A DNA stretch of 63,587 nt from an uncultured Lachnospiraceae bacterium (GTDB lineage: Bacteria; Bacillota; Clostridia; Lachnospirales; Lachnospiraceae). Shown here piece after piece: positions 51,427 through 58,529 of the stretch (position 1 is its first letter; each line of letters opens with the position of its first letter). The stretch covers positions 1 through 63,587 of the forward strand of contig CACXGE010000023.1 of assembly GCA_902767135.1 (NCBI GenBank), written 5' to 3'. Under the pieces are notes generated by a model, which was not told the DNA's origin, searched no databases, and saw only the letters and a program-made list of their open reading frames with translations. The translations under genes were made by a program, and so were the position numbers.

Positions 51427-52153
51427 TTTTATCTCCTTTCTTTTTTGCGGTTCTTTTCATTCTTTCCAGATTACGTTTTTCCATATTCTTACTGGAAAAA
51501 TAATCATAATCCCGGACATAGCGCTTATACTGCCCTTCATCTACATTATTGACAATCATTCCCAGATACTTTGCTTCTGTCTGAGCTATCTTCCTCCTTG
51601 CGTCATAAACCTGACGTCTGGTGTTTTTTCGGATACCCACTACCAGTGCAACCCCATCGACCTGTGGAAACAAAATAGTGGCATCTGCTACTGTGTTAAT
51701 GGATGGCATATCATAAATTATGTAATCATAATCCAAAGTTAATCCTGCAACCAATTTTTCCATCTTTGCAGAGCAGATCATACGAACCGGACTCTTGCAC
51801 TCCTTACCATTGGGAAGATATTTTAAATTTTCATAATTCGTTTCGTGAATACAATCTGTATATTCACTCTCTCCGGACAAATACTCTGTCAATCCACATT
51901 CCTGCATCTCTCCAACTCTTTTATATCTGCCACCTTTTCTAAGATCGCAGTCTACCAGTAAAGTTTTCCAGCCTGCCATGGCCAACGCAATTGCCAGGTT
52001 AATTGAAATAGTTGTAGTCCCAGCCTGGGCTCCACATCCTGTCAACAAAATAGATTTGGCATTTGTCCTTTTTTTATAAGCATGGATTTTTACCAATATA
52101 CTATCTATGGCATCACACATTATCTGATTATCATTTCCATATAACTCAATCAT
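51410..52153 (-). CDS. CpsD/EpsD-like BY-kinase homologue with altered P-loop
   Basis: A 247-residue ATPase of the bacterial tyrosine-kinase/ParA clan. Walker A' (LLVDCDLRKGG) and Walker B (YDYIIYDMPS) are clear. The C-terminus has a Tyr cluster (YKRYVRDYDYF) as in kinases that phosphorylate their own tails. The P-loop reads GCGAQAGTTT instead of the usual G-x4-GK[ST], so the catalytic Lys is missing. It may be an inactive or regulatory homologue. It would pair with the CpsC-like protein at 49840. Confidence 0.88.
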   Translation of the reverse strand: MIELYGNDNQIMCDAIDSILVKIHAYKKRTNAKSILLTGCGAQAGTTTISINLAIALAMAGWKTLLVDCDLRKGGRYKRVGEMQECGLTEYLSGESEYTDCIHETNYENLKYLPNGKECKSPVRMICSAKMEKLVAGLTLDYDYIIYDMPSINTVADATILFPQVDGVALVVGIRKNTRRQVYDARRKIAQTEAKYLGMIVNNVDEGQYKRYVRDYDYFSSKNMEKRNLERMKRTAKKKGDKNVKKK

Positions 52154-52172
52154 TCTCTATCCCTTTCCAAAA

Positions 52173-53564
52173 CTAGTATGCCCCACTATCCCGTCTAAAT
52201 ATTTGCAAAACAGTTTGCAGCATGATTTTGAAGTCGATAAATACATCCCAACAATCGATATATTTTGTATCCAACTCTACAATTTCATCAAAATCTGTAA
52301 TTGTACTGCGTCCACTCACCTGCCACATCCCTGTGATACCGGGTTTTATACTGATCCTTCTCCAATGTCTCCGTTCATACTGTTCTACTTCATCAATTGT
52401 AGGTGGTCTAGTTCCAACCAGCGACATATCCCCTATCAATACATTAAAAAACTGTGGCAATTCGTCGATGCTGGTCTTTCTAATAAATTTCCCCACCTTT
52501 GTTATCCTCGGATCATCTTTCATTTTGAACATAAAATCTCCGCCCATTTCATTTTGGGACATAAGTTCTTTTTTCTTTGTCTCTGCATCTGCACACATAC
52601 TTCTGAATTTATACATATCAAAATATCGTCCGTTTGTCCCCACTCTCTTTTGTTTAAAAATAACGGGGCCATCTGACTCTAAGCGAATGGCCATTGCAGT
52701 GACCACCATAATAGGTGAGAACAAAACGATTCCTACCAAAGCCCCCACAATATCCACAGTTCTCTTAAATGCCCTTGCCCCCACATTCAAAGAAACTGTG
52801 TGGTAGGTAATTACCGGATAGGTTCCCACACTGCTTACATAACTCTGGGCTGCTCCACCACTGTACGCATTCATAATGATTTTTGCAGTAACCCCCATTT
52901 CCACACACATATTAATGTATGGCTGTACATCAATCACATCTCCATACTGACGTTCCATAATATATATCTGGTCTATGGCATGCTCATGGATAATTTCTTC
53001 TATCTGTTTAATATTTCCCAGATACTCATCCTCGCCCAATTCCTCCTCATCCAAAGAAACAAAGCCAACAATCACATCACTTGTATTACTTTTTTCCAAA
53101 AATCTTACAAACTTATCATATCGGTTTTTCCTACCAATTAAAATAGTTCTTTTGTTTGCCACAAATTTTTTCTTCAACATAAAATGGTCAAAAAATGCAC
53201 TTAACAACAAAGCAAAATAGCTAAACGTAAGGAACGTAATATAAAATTTCACGTCTAGCTTGTCATCTGCGCCAAACAACAACAGAATAGACACCACAAT
53301 CACCGCAAGCAGGTAGGATTTTGTAACTCGCTTCAAAAATCTGTCTGCATAAAAGAAAGTTGTCACATTGTATAGTCGTTCATTCTTTCCTGCCAGAATA
53401 TAAACCATTAAGAATGCAATGATTATGGTATAGTATCCTTCTTCAAATATGTCAGTATCTTTTCCACCGACAATGGTTGCCAACACAAATGCCAAAAACG
53501 CAAAAATAATATCACAGGCAATATACATTAAATTTGTATTAGCATCTCTATTAAATTTGCCCAT
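52173..53564 (-). CDS. Undecaprenyl-phosphate sugar-phosphate transferase
   Basis: A 463-residue polyprenol-phosphate hexose-1-phosphate transferase of the WbaP/WcaJ/CpsE type. Four N-terminal membrane helices, a CoA-binding-like middle (FVANKRTILIGRKNRYDKFV) and the C-terminal catalytic core: VIFKQKRVGTNGRYFDMYKF, SIDELPQFFNVLIGDMSLVG, TRPPTIDEVEQYE and KPGITGMWQVSGRS. It starts the repeat unit by loading a sugar phosphate on the lipid carrier. First true EPS gene of the leftward run. Confidence 0.96.
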   Translation of the reverse strand: MGKFNRDANTNLMYIACDIIFAFLAFVLATIVGGKDTDIFEEGYYTIIIAFLMVYILAGKNERLYNVTTFFYADRFLKRVTKSYLLAVIVVSILLLFGADDKLDVKFYITFLTFSYFALLLSAFFDHFMLKKKFVANKRTILIGRKNRYDKFVRFLEKSNTSDVIVGFVSLDEEELGEDEYLGNIKQIEEIIHEHAIDQIYIMERQYGDVIDVQPYINMCVEMGVTAKIIMNAYSGGAAQSYVSSVGTYPVITYHTVSLNVGARAFKRTVDIVGALVGIVLFSPIMVVTAMAIRLESDGPVIFKQKRVGTNGRYFDMYKFRSMCADAETKKKELMSQNEMGGDFMFKMKDDPRITKVGKFIRKTSIDELPQFFNVLIGDMSLVGTRPPTIDEVEQYERRHWRRISIKPGITGMWQVSGRSTITDFDEIVELDTKYIDCWDVFIDFKIMLQTVLQIFRRDSGAY

Positions 53565-53586
53565 ATGTTTCTCCTTTCCCAGTTCC

Positions 53587-54843
53587 TTATTTATTATGCT
53601 TATGTTCCTTTACCAATTCCAACTCTTTCAGCAACATGAGTCTATGTTCTACAAGATCGAGTTTTTCTTCCATGCTGTACCATTCTTTTCCACATCTAAT
53701 ACGCTTCAGCCAGAACTTTGCAGCTCTGTGAACCCAGGCAACAGGCAATAAAAAAGCAAATTTTTTCGCATATAAATAGTCATCCGTTAAGTCTTTTCTT
53801 TTCGGAAACATAACCTTCAGATTCCGTTTCCAACGTGTATCCTCCACTTCACTCTCCCCCTGAAGATAAGGAGTCATAATTCCTAGAATCTGCCAGTTGG
53901 CAACGCGCTCCCCCTTGATCTCTCCTTTATTAATAAAATCCATCAGCAGATTTTCCAAAACCTTTTCGTCCGGCTGCTCCTTGTTTCGCATACACTCATC
54001 ATCCAGTCCCAGATAACGAATACCAAGGGTAAATACTCCTTTGACAAACCCATCATATCCTAATTTCTCAATTTTATTCCAAAAACTATCCCAATCGACT
54101 TCACATCCATATGCATTTATAAACAGAGTAATATCACTGATATATCTGATACTGATTCCTTGAAGCACAAAGTGTTTTATCATATGAAACATCTGATATA
54201 TCAAATGTTCTTCATGACCTAAGGTAGTAATGTGCATTCCCCCACATACATCCAATTCTATCAGTTTTTCTTCTGCATCAAGCTGCAAACTTTCTAACAC
54301 TTTCATTTGCGGACCATCGTAATCTTCCCACAGGCAAAAATGCAACTCTACACAATGCTTATTTCCCTCATGATAAAACACATACACCTTGGGATTTGTA
54401 TGGTCTTCTATGATTCGATATCCTAAGTCCTCAAGAATCTTAACTGCTTCCTGCTTATCTCTCTCATATACAAAGATATCACTATCGCAGGAATATCTTA
54501 AGGTATACTGGGGATACAAATCAGCCAGTACACAACCTTTAAAGACAACAAACTTTACCTTCCTTTGCTCCCCTTCCTTTAAGATTGTGCGCAGACTTGC
54601 ATAGTTTCCACATTGTGTGATTAAACTCTTCATCGAAAGCCGCTTCCATACCTCTTTCATTTCCTGATTCATGTCTAAAACTTCCAAAACAGTGTTACAC
54701 ATAACAGGCGCTAGTTTCGCTCTATTCGCCCAGACAAAAATATCATCTAACTCCTGCTGAGATACCTCAATATTTTCCTTTTCACATTCAGAATGTATGG
54801 AGTAATTCATCAATTTTAGAAATTGAATTACGTTTTTCTGCAT
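53587..54843 (-). CDS. Nucleotidyltransferase-family protein of the peptide locus
   Basis: A 418-residue protein of the uncharacterised nucleotidyltransferase family PF14907. Core FVVFKGCVLADLYPQYTLRY, then SCDSDIFV (the two-Asp metal site near residues 120-122). The family recurs beside lasso-peptide genes in Firmicutes and may add a nucleotide to the peptide or to a protein. It lies 22 bp upstream of the EPS initiating transferase, so peptide and polysaccharide genes share a transcript here. Confidence 0.82.
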   Translation of the reverse strand: MQKNVIQFLKLMNYSIHSECEKENIEVSQQELDDIFVWANRAKLAPVMCNTVLEVLDMNQEMKEVWKRLSMKSLITQCGNYASLRTILKEGEQRKVKFVVFKGCVLADLYPQYTLRYSCDSDIFVYERDKQEAVKILEDLGYRIIEDHTNPKVYVFYHEGNKHCVELHFCLWEDYDGPQMKVLESLQLDAEEKLIELDVCGGMHITTLGHEEHLIYQMFHMIKHFVLQGISIRYISDITLFINAYGCEVDWDSFWNKIEKLGYDGFVKGVFTLGIRYLGLDDECMRNKEQPDEKVLENLLMDFINKGEIKGERVANWQILGIMTPYLQGESEVEDTRWKRNLKVMFPKRKDLTDDYLYAKKFAFLLPVAWVHRAAKFWLKRIRCGKEWYSMEEKLDLVEHRLMLLKELELVKEHKHNK

Positions 54844-54887
54844 ACATATCTCCTCCCTCTATCTTTTACGCATAATACGTCTATAAA

Positions 54888-54916
54888 ATTGTACCACATT
54901 TCCCCTATAAAAGCAC
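54888..54916 (-). promoter_or_regulatory. Candidate promoter of the nucleotidyltransferase/EPS run
   Basis: On the minus strand GTGCTT (54911-54916), 17 bp, TACAAT (54888-54893). It lies just after the terminator of the precursor gene, so the EPS run needs a new start here. The -35 is weak. Confidence 0.45.
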
Positions 54917-54925
54917 TCATTTTTT

Positions 54926-54958
54926 TCAAAAAAAAACGGAGCTCATTCGCTCCGTTTT
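54926..54958 (-). terminator. Terminator of the 74-residue precursor gene
   Basis: AAAACGGAGC and GCTCCGTTTT (54933-54958) form a 10-bp stem. On the minus strand nine T follow. It isolates the precursor gene from the nucleotidyltransferase. Confidence 0.92.
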
Positions 54959-55006
54959 AATTACAATTCAGAATCACTGAACCGTTACCTGTATTTCAAT
55001 CTTATC

Positions 55007-55231
55007 CTACGAAAAACTTGGGTCTGTTCCCACAATAGGTTCCATAATATCTGTGCCACCACATCCATGCTTAATATGTCCTGGAATCGTACAATTGATT
55101 CCATGTCCACAACCATTAGAATTCCCATGTCCCTTTCCATTACCAGTAGGTGCATATAGATTTCCACCTGCTCCTTGTGTGTTTTCAATATCTAACGCTT
55201 CTATCTTTGCCTGACTCCATGCTTTTTTCAT
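55007..55231 (-). CDS. Gly/Asn/His/Cys-rich modified-peptide precursor
   Basis: A 74-residue frame from the ATG at 55231 (GAGAGG upstream). The leader MKKAWSQAKIEALDIENT (residues 1-18) has the MKK-x-[WFY]-x(4-5)-E-x-L-D-[IV]-x-x-T plan of paeninodin-type lasso precursors. Residues 20-74 contain many Gly, five Asn, four His and Cys at 41, 47 and 57 (CGHGINC among them), and end in TDPSFS. No acid lies at the seventh to ninth place after a Thr(-2) cut, so a normal lasso ring cannot form. The C-terminal Ser could be the target of the HPr-kinase-like protein. It has its own promoter and terminator. Confidence 0.78.
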   Translation of the reverse strand: MKKAWSQAKIEALDIENTQGAGGNLYAPTGNGKGHGNSNGCGHGINCTIPGHIKHGCGGTDIMEPIVGTDPSFS

Positions 55232-55294
55232 CTTCTCAAAACCTCTCTTTTCTTCATTGTCTCGGTACTTAAGTACCCAATTGATTACATTAAA

Positions 55295-55323
55295 AGTATA
55301 GTACCAATGTACTATTTTTGCAA
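55295..55323 (-). promoter_or_regulatory. SigmaA promoter of the 74-residue precursor
   Basis: On the minus strand TTGCAA (55318-55323), 17 bp, TATACT (55295-55300). The spacer holds the inverted repeat AGTACATTGGTACT, and a perfect palindrome GGTACTTAAGTACC lies at about 55264-55278. Both could be operators. Confidence 0.7.
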
Positions 55324-55354
55324 TACCAAAATTAATTTCTAACAATTATATTAG

Positions 55355-55393
55355 ATTATCAGGTTACTGTACACAGGTATCCTGTGCACAGTA
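55355..55393 (-). other. Strong hairpin after the exporter gene
   Basis: GTTACTGTACACAGG and CCTGTGCACAGTAAC pair at 14 of 15 positions around TAT. It starts 10 bp past the stop of the ABC transporter. No T-run follows on the minus strand, so it may stabilise a 3' end rather than terminate. Confidence 0.6.
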
Positions 55394-55402
55394 ACTGATT
55401 AC

Positions 55403-57079
55403 TTAGGATTGAAGATGTCTCTGTTCTATTTTAATTTCCCTATCACAATAATCCAAGACAGAACGACGATGGGTGATAAGAATACAAGTTGGTTTCGGTG
55501 TCAACCCTCGTATTCCTTCTAACACTGCCAATTCCGTTTTCTCATCCAAAGATGCGGTAGCTTCATCCAAAATCAAAAAAGGTGCTCTCTTAATCACTGC
55601 ACGGGCAATTGCAATTCGCTGTGCCTGTCCTTCTGAAATGCCATGCCCACGCTCCCCAATTTCTGTATCAAGTCCCTTGGGAAGTTCCATAACAAAATCA
55701 TAAGCAGCAGCAATTTTCAAACTCTCTATGATTTCTTCCTCTGTGGCATCTTCTTTTCCCATCCGTATGTTCTCCCTAATGGTTCCACTAAACAACGTAT
55801 TCCCCTGGGGAACGTAAGACATAAAATTTCTAGCTCCTGCACTAGCCCCCGTTTTCTGGCCACAAGTGTTATAAAATGCAATGTTCCCCTGGGATGGTTC
55901 CATAAATGCCATCATAAGTCGTATCAAAGTAGTTTTTCCAATACCAGACTCCCCTATAATTGCCACAAACTCTCCAGGTTGAATCTTGGTGGACACCCCT
56001 TCCAATACGTTCTTTTTCTCTTCATACCCAAAATTGACACCACTTACCTCTACCCCAATATGTTCCTGAGTCATATCATTTGGTTCATAATTTTCCTCTG
56101 TAATTTCCTGAATCTCAATTACACGTCCTGCTGAGGCAAAAATAGACACTACCTTTGGAATTTGTTCTGCAAGCAGCATAATCGGTGACTGAATTCTTCC
56201 CACCAGGCTTAGGAACAAAGTCATAGTACCGTATGTAATACTTCCGTCTGCCACTTTAAAAGCCCCCAAAGTAAATGCTGCCAGATATCCCACTTGAAAA
56301 CTCACAGACATAATATTGGAGCTAATAATTCCCATATTCGCTTTTTTTCTCACCCAGTAGAATCTATTTTCGCGAAGTTCTACCAGTTTATCTGCGGAAT
56401 ACTGTTCATTCCCAAAAGCTTTCACAATCAAAAGATTGGCAATACTCTCCTGTAGAAAAGAACGGTACTTAGATTCTGACTCTAACACCTTCACCTGAAG
56501 TTTTTTTAACTTTCTTCCCAACACCCAACAGGTAACTCCTGCCACTGGTGCTATTAGTAGAGACATTAACGCCAACACTGGTTCATAATAATACAAAATT
56601 CCAAACATAATAATCAGTTCAATTATCAGTTTAATAATATTAGGCAGCGTATAGATAATTCCATTGGAAATATTGCTGGCATCACTGGTCAGTCTGGTCA
56701 TCAAATCCCCAGAATGATATTTCTTAATGTGGGGCCAGGATGAACGAATAATTTTTTCATAAATATTCTTTCTTATACCAAAGGAAAATTTTTCGTCCAG
56801 AACAATTGACATCACTGAAGCAATGGCTGAAATGGCCATGGATACCGCCACAAACATCACATATACCCCAATGGTTTTCAGTACAAAATTTCCACTGGTG
56901 GCACTATCAATAATATCTTTTGACAATATGGCTAATTCTGCCGTGATTAGTGATGTAGAGATAGAAAACACCATCATAAGTAAAATCTGTGGCAAATATG
57001 GAACGGTATATCTGGCAAGCCAAGTAAGATATTCGCCTTTAAAATCAATATTTTTAATTTTGTCTATAATTTCTTTCAT
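55403..57079 (-). CDS. ABC transporter, fused permease and ATPase (peptide exporter)
   Basis: A 558-residue half-transporter. Six membrane helices in residues 1-310, then Walker A GESGIGKTT, signature SEGQAQRIAIARA and Walker B LILDEATASLD. There is no N-terminal C39 peptidase, so it does not cleave leaders. In lasso clusters a similar protein (D) exports the mature peptide and gives immunity. It lies 12 bp after the HPr-kinase-like gene and upstream of the 74-residue precursor. Confidence 0.93.
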   Translation of the reverse strand: MKEIIDKIKNIDFKGEYLTWLARYTVPYLPQILLMMVFSISTSLITAELAILSKDIIDSATSGNFVLKTIGVYVMFVAVSMAISAIASVMSIVLDEKFSFGIRKNIYEKIIRSSWPHIKKYHSGDLMTRLTSDASNISNGIIYTLPNIIKLIIELIIMFGILYYYEPVLALMSLLIAPVAGVTCWVLGRKLKKLQVKVLESESKYRSFLQESIANLLIVKAFGNEQYSADKLVELRENRFYWVRKKANMGIISSNIMSVSFQVGYLAAFTLGAFKVADGSITYGTMTLFLSLVGRIQSPIMLLAEQIPKVVSIFASAGRVIEIQEITEENYEPNDMTQEHIGVEVSGVNFGYEEKKNVLEGVSTKIQPGEFVAIIGESGIGKTTLIRLMMAFMEPSQGNIAFYNTCGQKTGASAGARNFMSYVPQGNTLFSGTIRENIRMGKEDATEEEIIESLKIAAAYDFVMELPKGLDTEIGERGHGISEGQAQRIAIARAVIKRAPFLILDEATASLDEKTELAVLEGIRGLTPKPTCILITHRRSVLDYCDREIKIEQRHLQS

Positions 57080-57091
57080 CTTATTCTTCCT

Positions 57092-58012
57092 TTACATTTT
57101 CTCGCCTAATGCACTTTTTACCAGCCTTACCTGTTGATTGGTAGACATCCCCGCCATAGGCCTTTCTATCAGATAAATATCAATTTTATCCGCAATTGAA
57201 ATACACTTTTTTACAATATCAATCCCCATTCCTACTTCCTTATATATTTTCTTGTTATAGAGATTATCCGTCAAGTATTTAAGTTTTTCGCTTCCCTTAA
57301 TCCTTCTCATTTGTATTTCAGGGATATCTGCAGCCTTCAAGATAAACATTGCCTGCAATGGTTTCTCTTCCATGCAAAAGCCTTCTTTCAATCTGACTGC
57401 ATATTTTTCTTTTCCCGCGTCCTTAGGCAATAAAATCAACTGTTTTTTGTCATATGTTTCATCAATAGCATCCACACAAATTTTCTGCTGAGGATACGCT
57501 GCCTGAGCATAAACCTTCCCCTCTTTCTCCACCAAAGCAACCGTGTCATCCGCCATAAACATTGCTCCGTTTTTTAACAAAGCCTGGGACAAAGTAGACT
57601 TACCAGCCCCACTATACCCCGACACCGCAATAGCTTTTTCCCCAAACAACAATCCACTTCCATGTATCATCATTTGACCCTGTTGACTTAATGCCATAGG
57701 GAGCCCAGCACACAAAAACATCTGATTTACCATCAAAGGATTACATTCTTCAAACAACTGATATTCTATGGTATTTCCGGATGTAACAAACATATATCCG
57801 GCGTGCTCTACTCTATACACTTTTCCCTCTTTTTCATACCAATACACAATTAAATCCGGAGATTCGTGTCGTTCCCCTCGTTCCATAAATCGTTTTAAAT
57901 TTGCTTTTTTTATTATAATATCCGCTCTTACTTCTGTCTCTTTTATTTCGTAAGCCTCTTCTAACCTATAATCAGAAGCAATATACTTTCCATATATAAA
58001 ATAATTGTACAT
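57092..58012 (-). CDS. HPr-kinase-like Ser kinase of the peptide locus
   Basis: A 306-residue protein with the HPr kinase fold. P-loop GYSGAGKST at residues 132-140 and the acidic site FMADDTVAL at 153-160. The N-terminal 110 residues are not those of HprK. Kinases of this kind are found in paeninodin-type clusters, where they phosphorylate the C-terminal Ser of the precursor. The 74-residue precursor here ends in Ser. HPr itself is not a likely client. It begins the transcript that also encodes the exporter. Confidence 0.85.
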   Translation of the reverse strand: MYNYFIYGKYIASDYRLEEAYEIKETEVRADIIIKKANLKRFMERGERHESPDLIVYWYEKEGKVYRVEHAGYMFVTSGNTIEYQLFEECNPLMVNQMFLCAGLPMALSQQGQMMIHGSGLLFGEKAIAVSGYSGAGKSTLSQALLKNGAMFMADDTVALVEKEGKVYAQAAYPQQKICVDAIDETYDKKQLILLPKDAGKEKYAVRLKEGFCMEEKPLQAMFILKAADIPEIQMRRIKGSEKLKYLTDNLYNKKIYKEVGMGIDIVKKCISIADKIDIYLIERPMAGMSTNQQVRLVKSALGEKM

Positions 58013-58063
58013 GCATTTACCCCCTTTTTAACACATTGTATCATACAACCATAAAATTTTAAA

Positions 58064-58112
58064 CAAAAAAAAATGGTTTCTGCCATAGATTCCCATCTAC
58101 AGCAAAAACCAT
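58064..58112 (-). terminator. Terminator of the 56-residue precursor gene
   Basis: ATGGTTT (58073-58079) and AAACCAT (58106-58112), with an inner CTGCCATAGAT / ATCTACAG stem, form a long hairpin. On the minus strand at least eight T follow. It separates this precursor from the kinase gene. Confidence 0.9.
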
Positions 58113-58125
58113 CTTTTAAAGTCAA

Positions 58126-58296
58126 TTATTCAGATACTTCTTTTGTTCCGAAATCTCTTGACCAATGTAAGATATTTCCGTCTGCATCTTTCACTGCATA
58201 GTAGTCCTGATCCATTGCTTCATTATTAACTGGACCACCTGCTGTCTGCATTACATCTAATTCTTCCATTGTTGCTTTTTCAAAAATCTTTTTCAT
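58126..58296 (-). CDS. Short lasso-type precursor peptide
   Basis: A 56-residue frame from the ATG at 58296 (AAAGGCGG upstream). The leader MKKIFEKATMEELDVMQT (1-18) matches paeninodin-type leaders; Thr18 would be the -2 Thr. A cut after Ala19 exposes Gly20 (GGPVNNEAMDQDYYAVKD). Glu26 is then the seventh residue, giving a rare 7-residue ring; a cut one residue earlier gives an 8-residue ring. Asp29 would be too far. The tail is rich in acid residues and has Trp45 and Ser55. It is too short for many gene finders. It has its own promoter and terminator. Confidence 0.8.
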   Translation of the reverse strand: MKKIFEKATMEELDVMQTAGGPVNNEAMDQDYYAVKDADGNILHWSRDFGTKEVSE

Positions 58297-58340
58297 TTTT
58301 ATTTCCGCCTTTCTGTTATTCTTGTTTTCTTTACATGGAT

Positions 58341-58369
58341 AGTATATTCATTATGACTCTCTTTTTCAA
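58341..58369 (-). promoter_or_regulatory. SigmaA promoter of the 56-residue precursor
   Basis: On the minus strand TTGAAA (58364-58369), 17 bp, TATACT (58341-58346). The -10 is the same as that of the 74-residue precursor. Confidence 0.78.
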
Positions 58370-58398
58370 GTTTTCTAACAGAATTGTTACATTTTAGT

Positions 58399-58429
58399 GT
58401 AACAGTTCAGCCTTAGGCTAAACTGTTAC
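58399..58429. repeat. Dispersed hairpin repeat, copy 4
   Basis: GTAACAGTTCAGCC, loop TTA, GGCTAAACTGTTAC. It lies between the asparagine-synthetase-like gene and the short precursor gene. Another hairpin (GGCAAT/ATTGCC, about 58437-58465) follows. Confidence 0.9.
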
Positions 58430-58529
58430 GAAATCGGGCAATGCTTGCGCATACAAAATTGCCTGATTTTTGTAAAATTTACATTTTTCCGCGGTCTCAG
58501 CTGTAAATGCTGAAACCTGTACTGAATAG

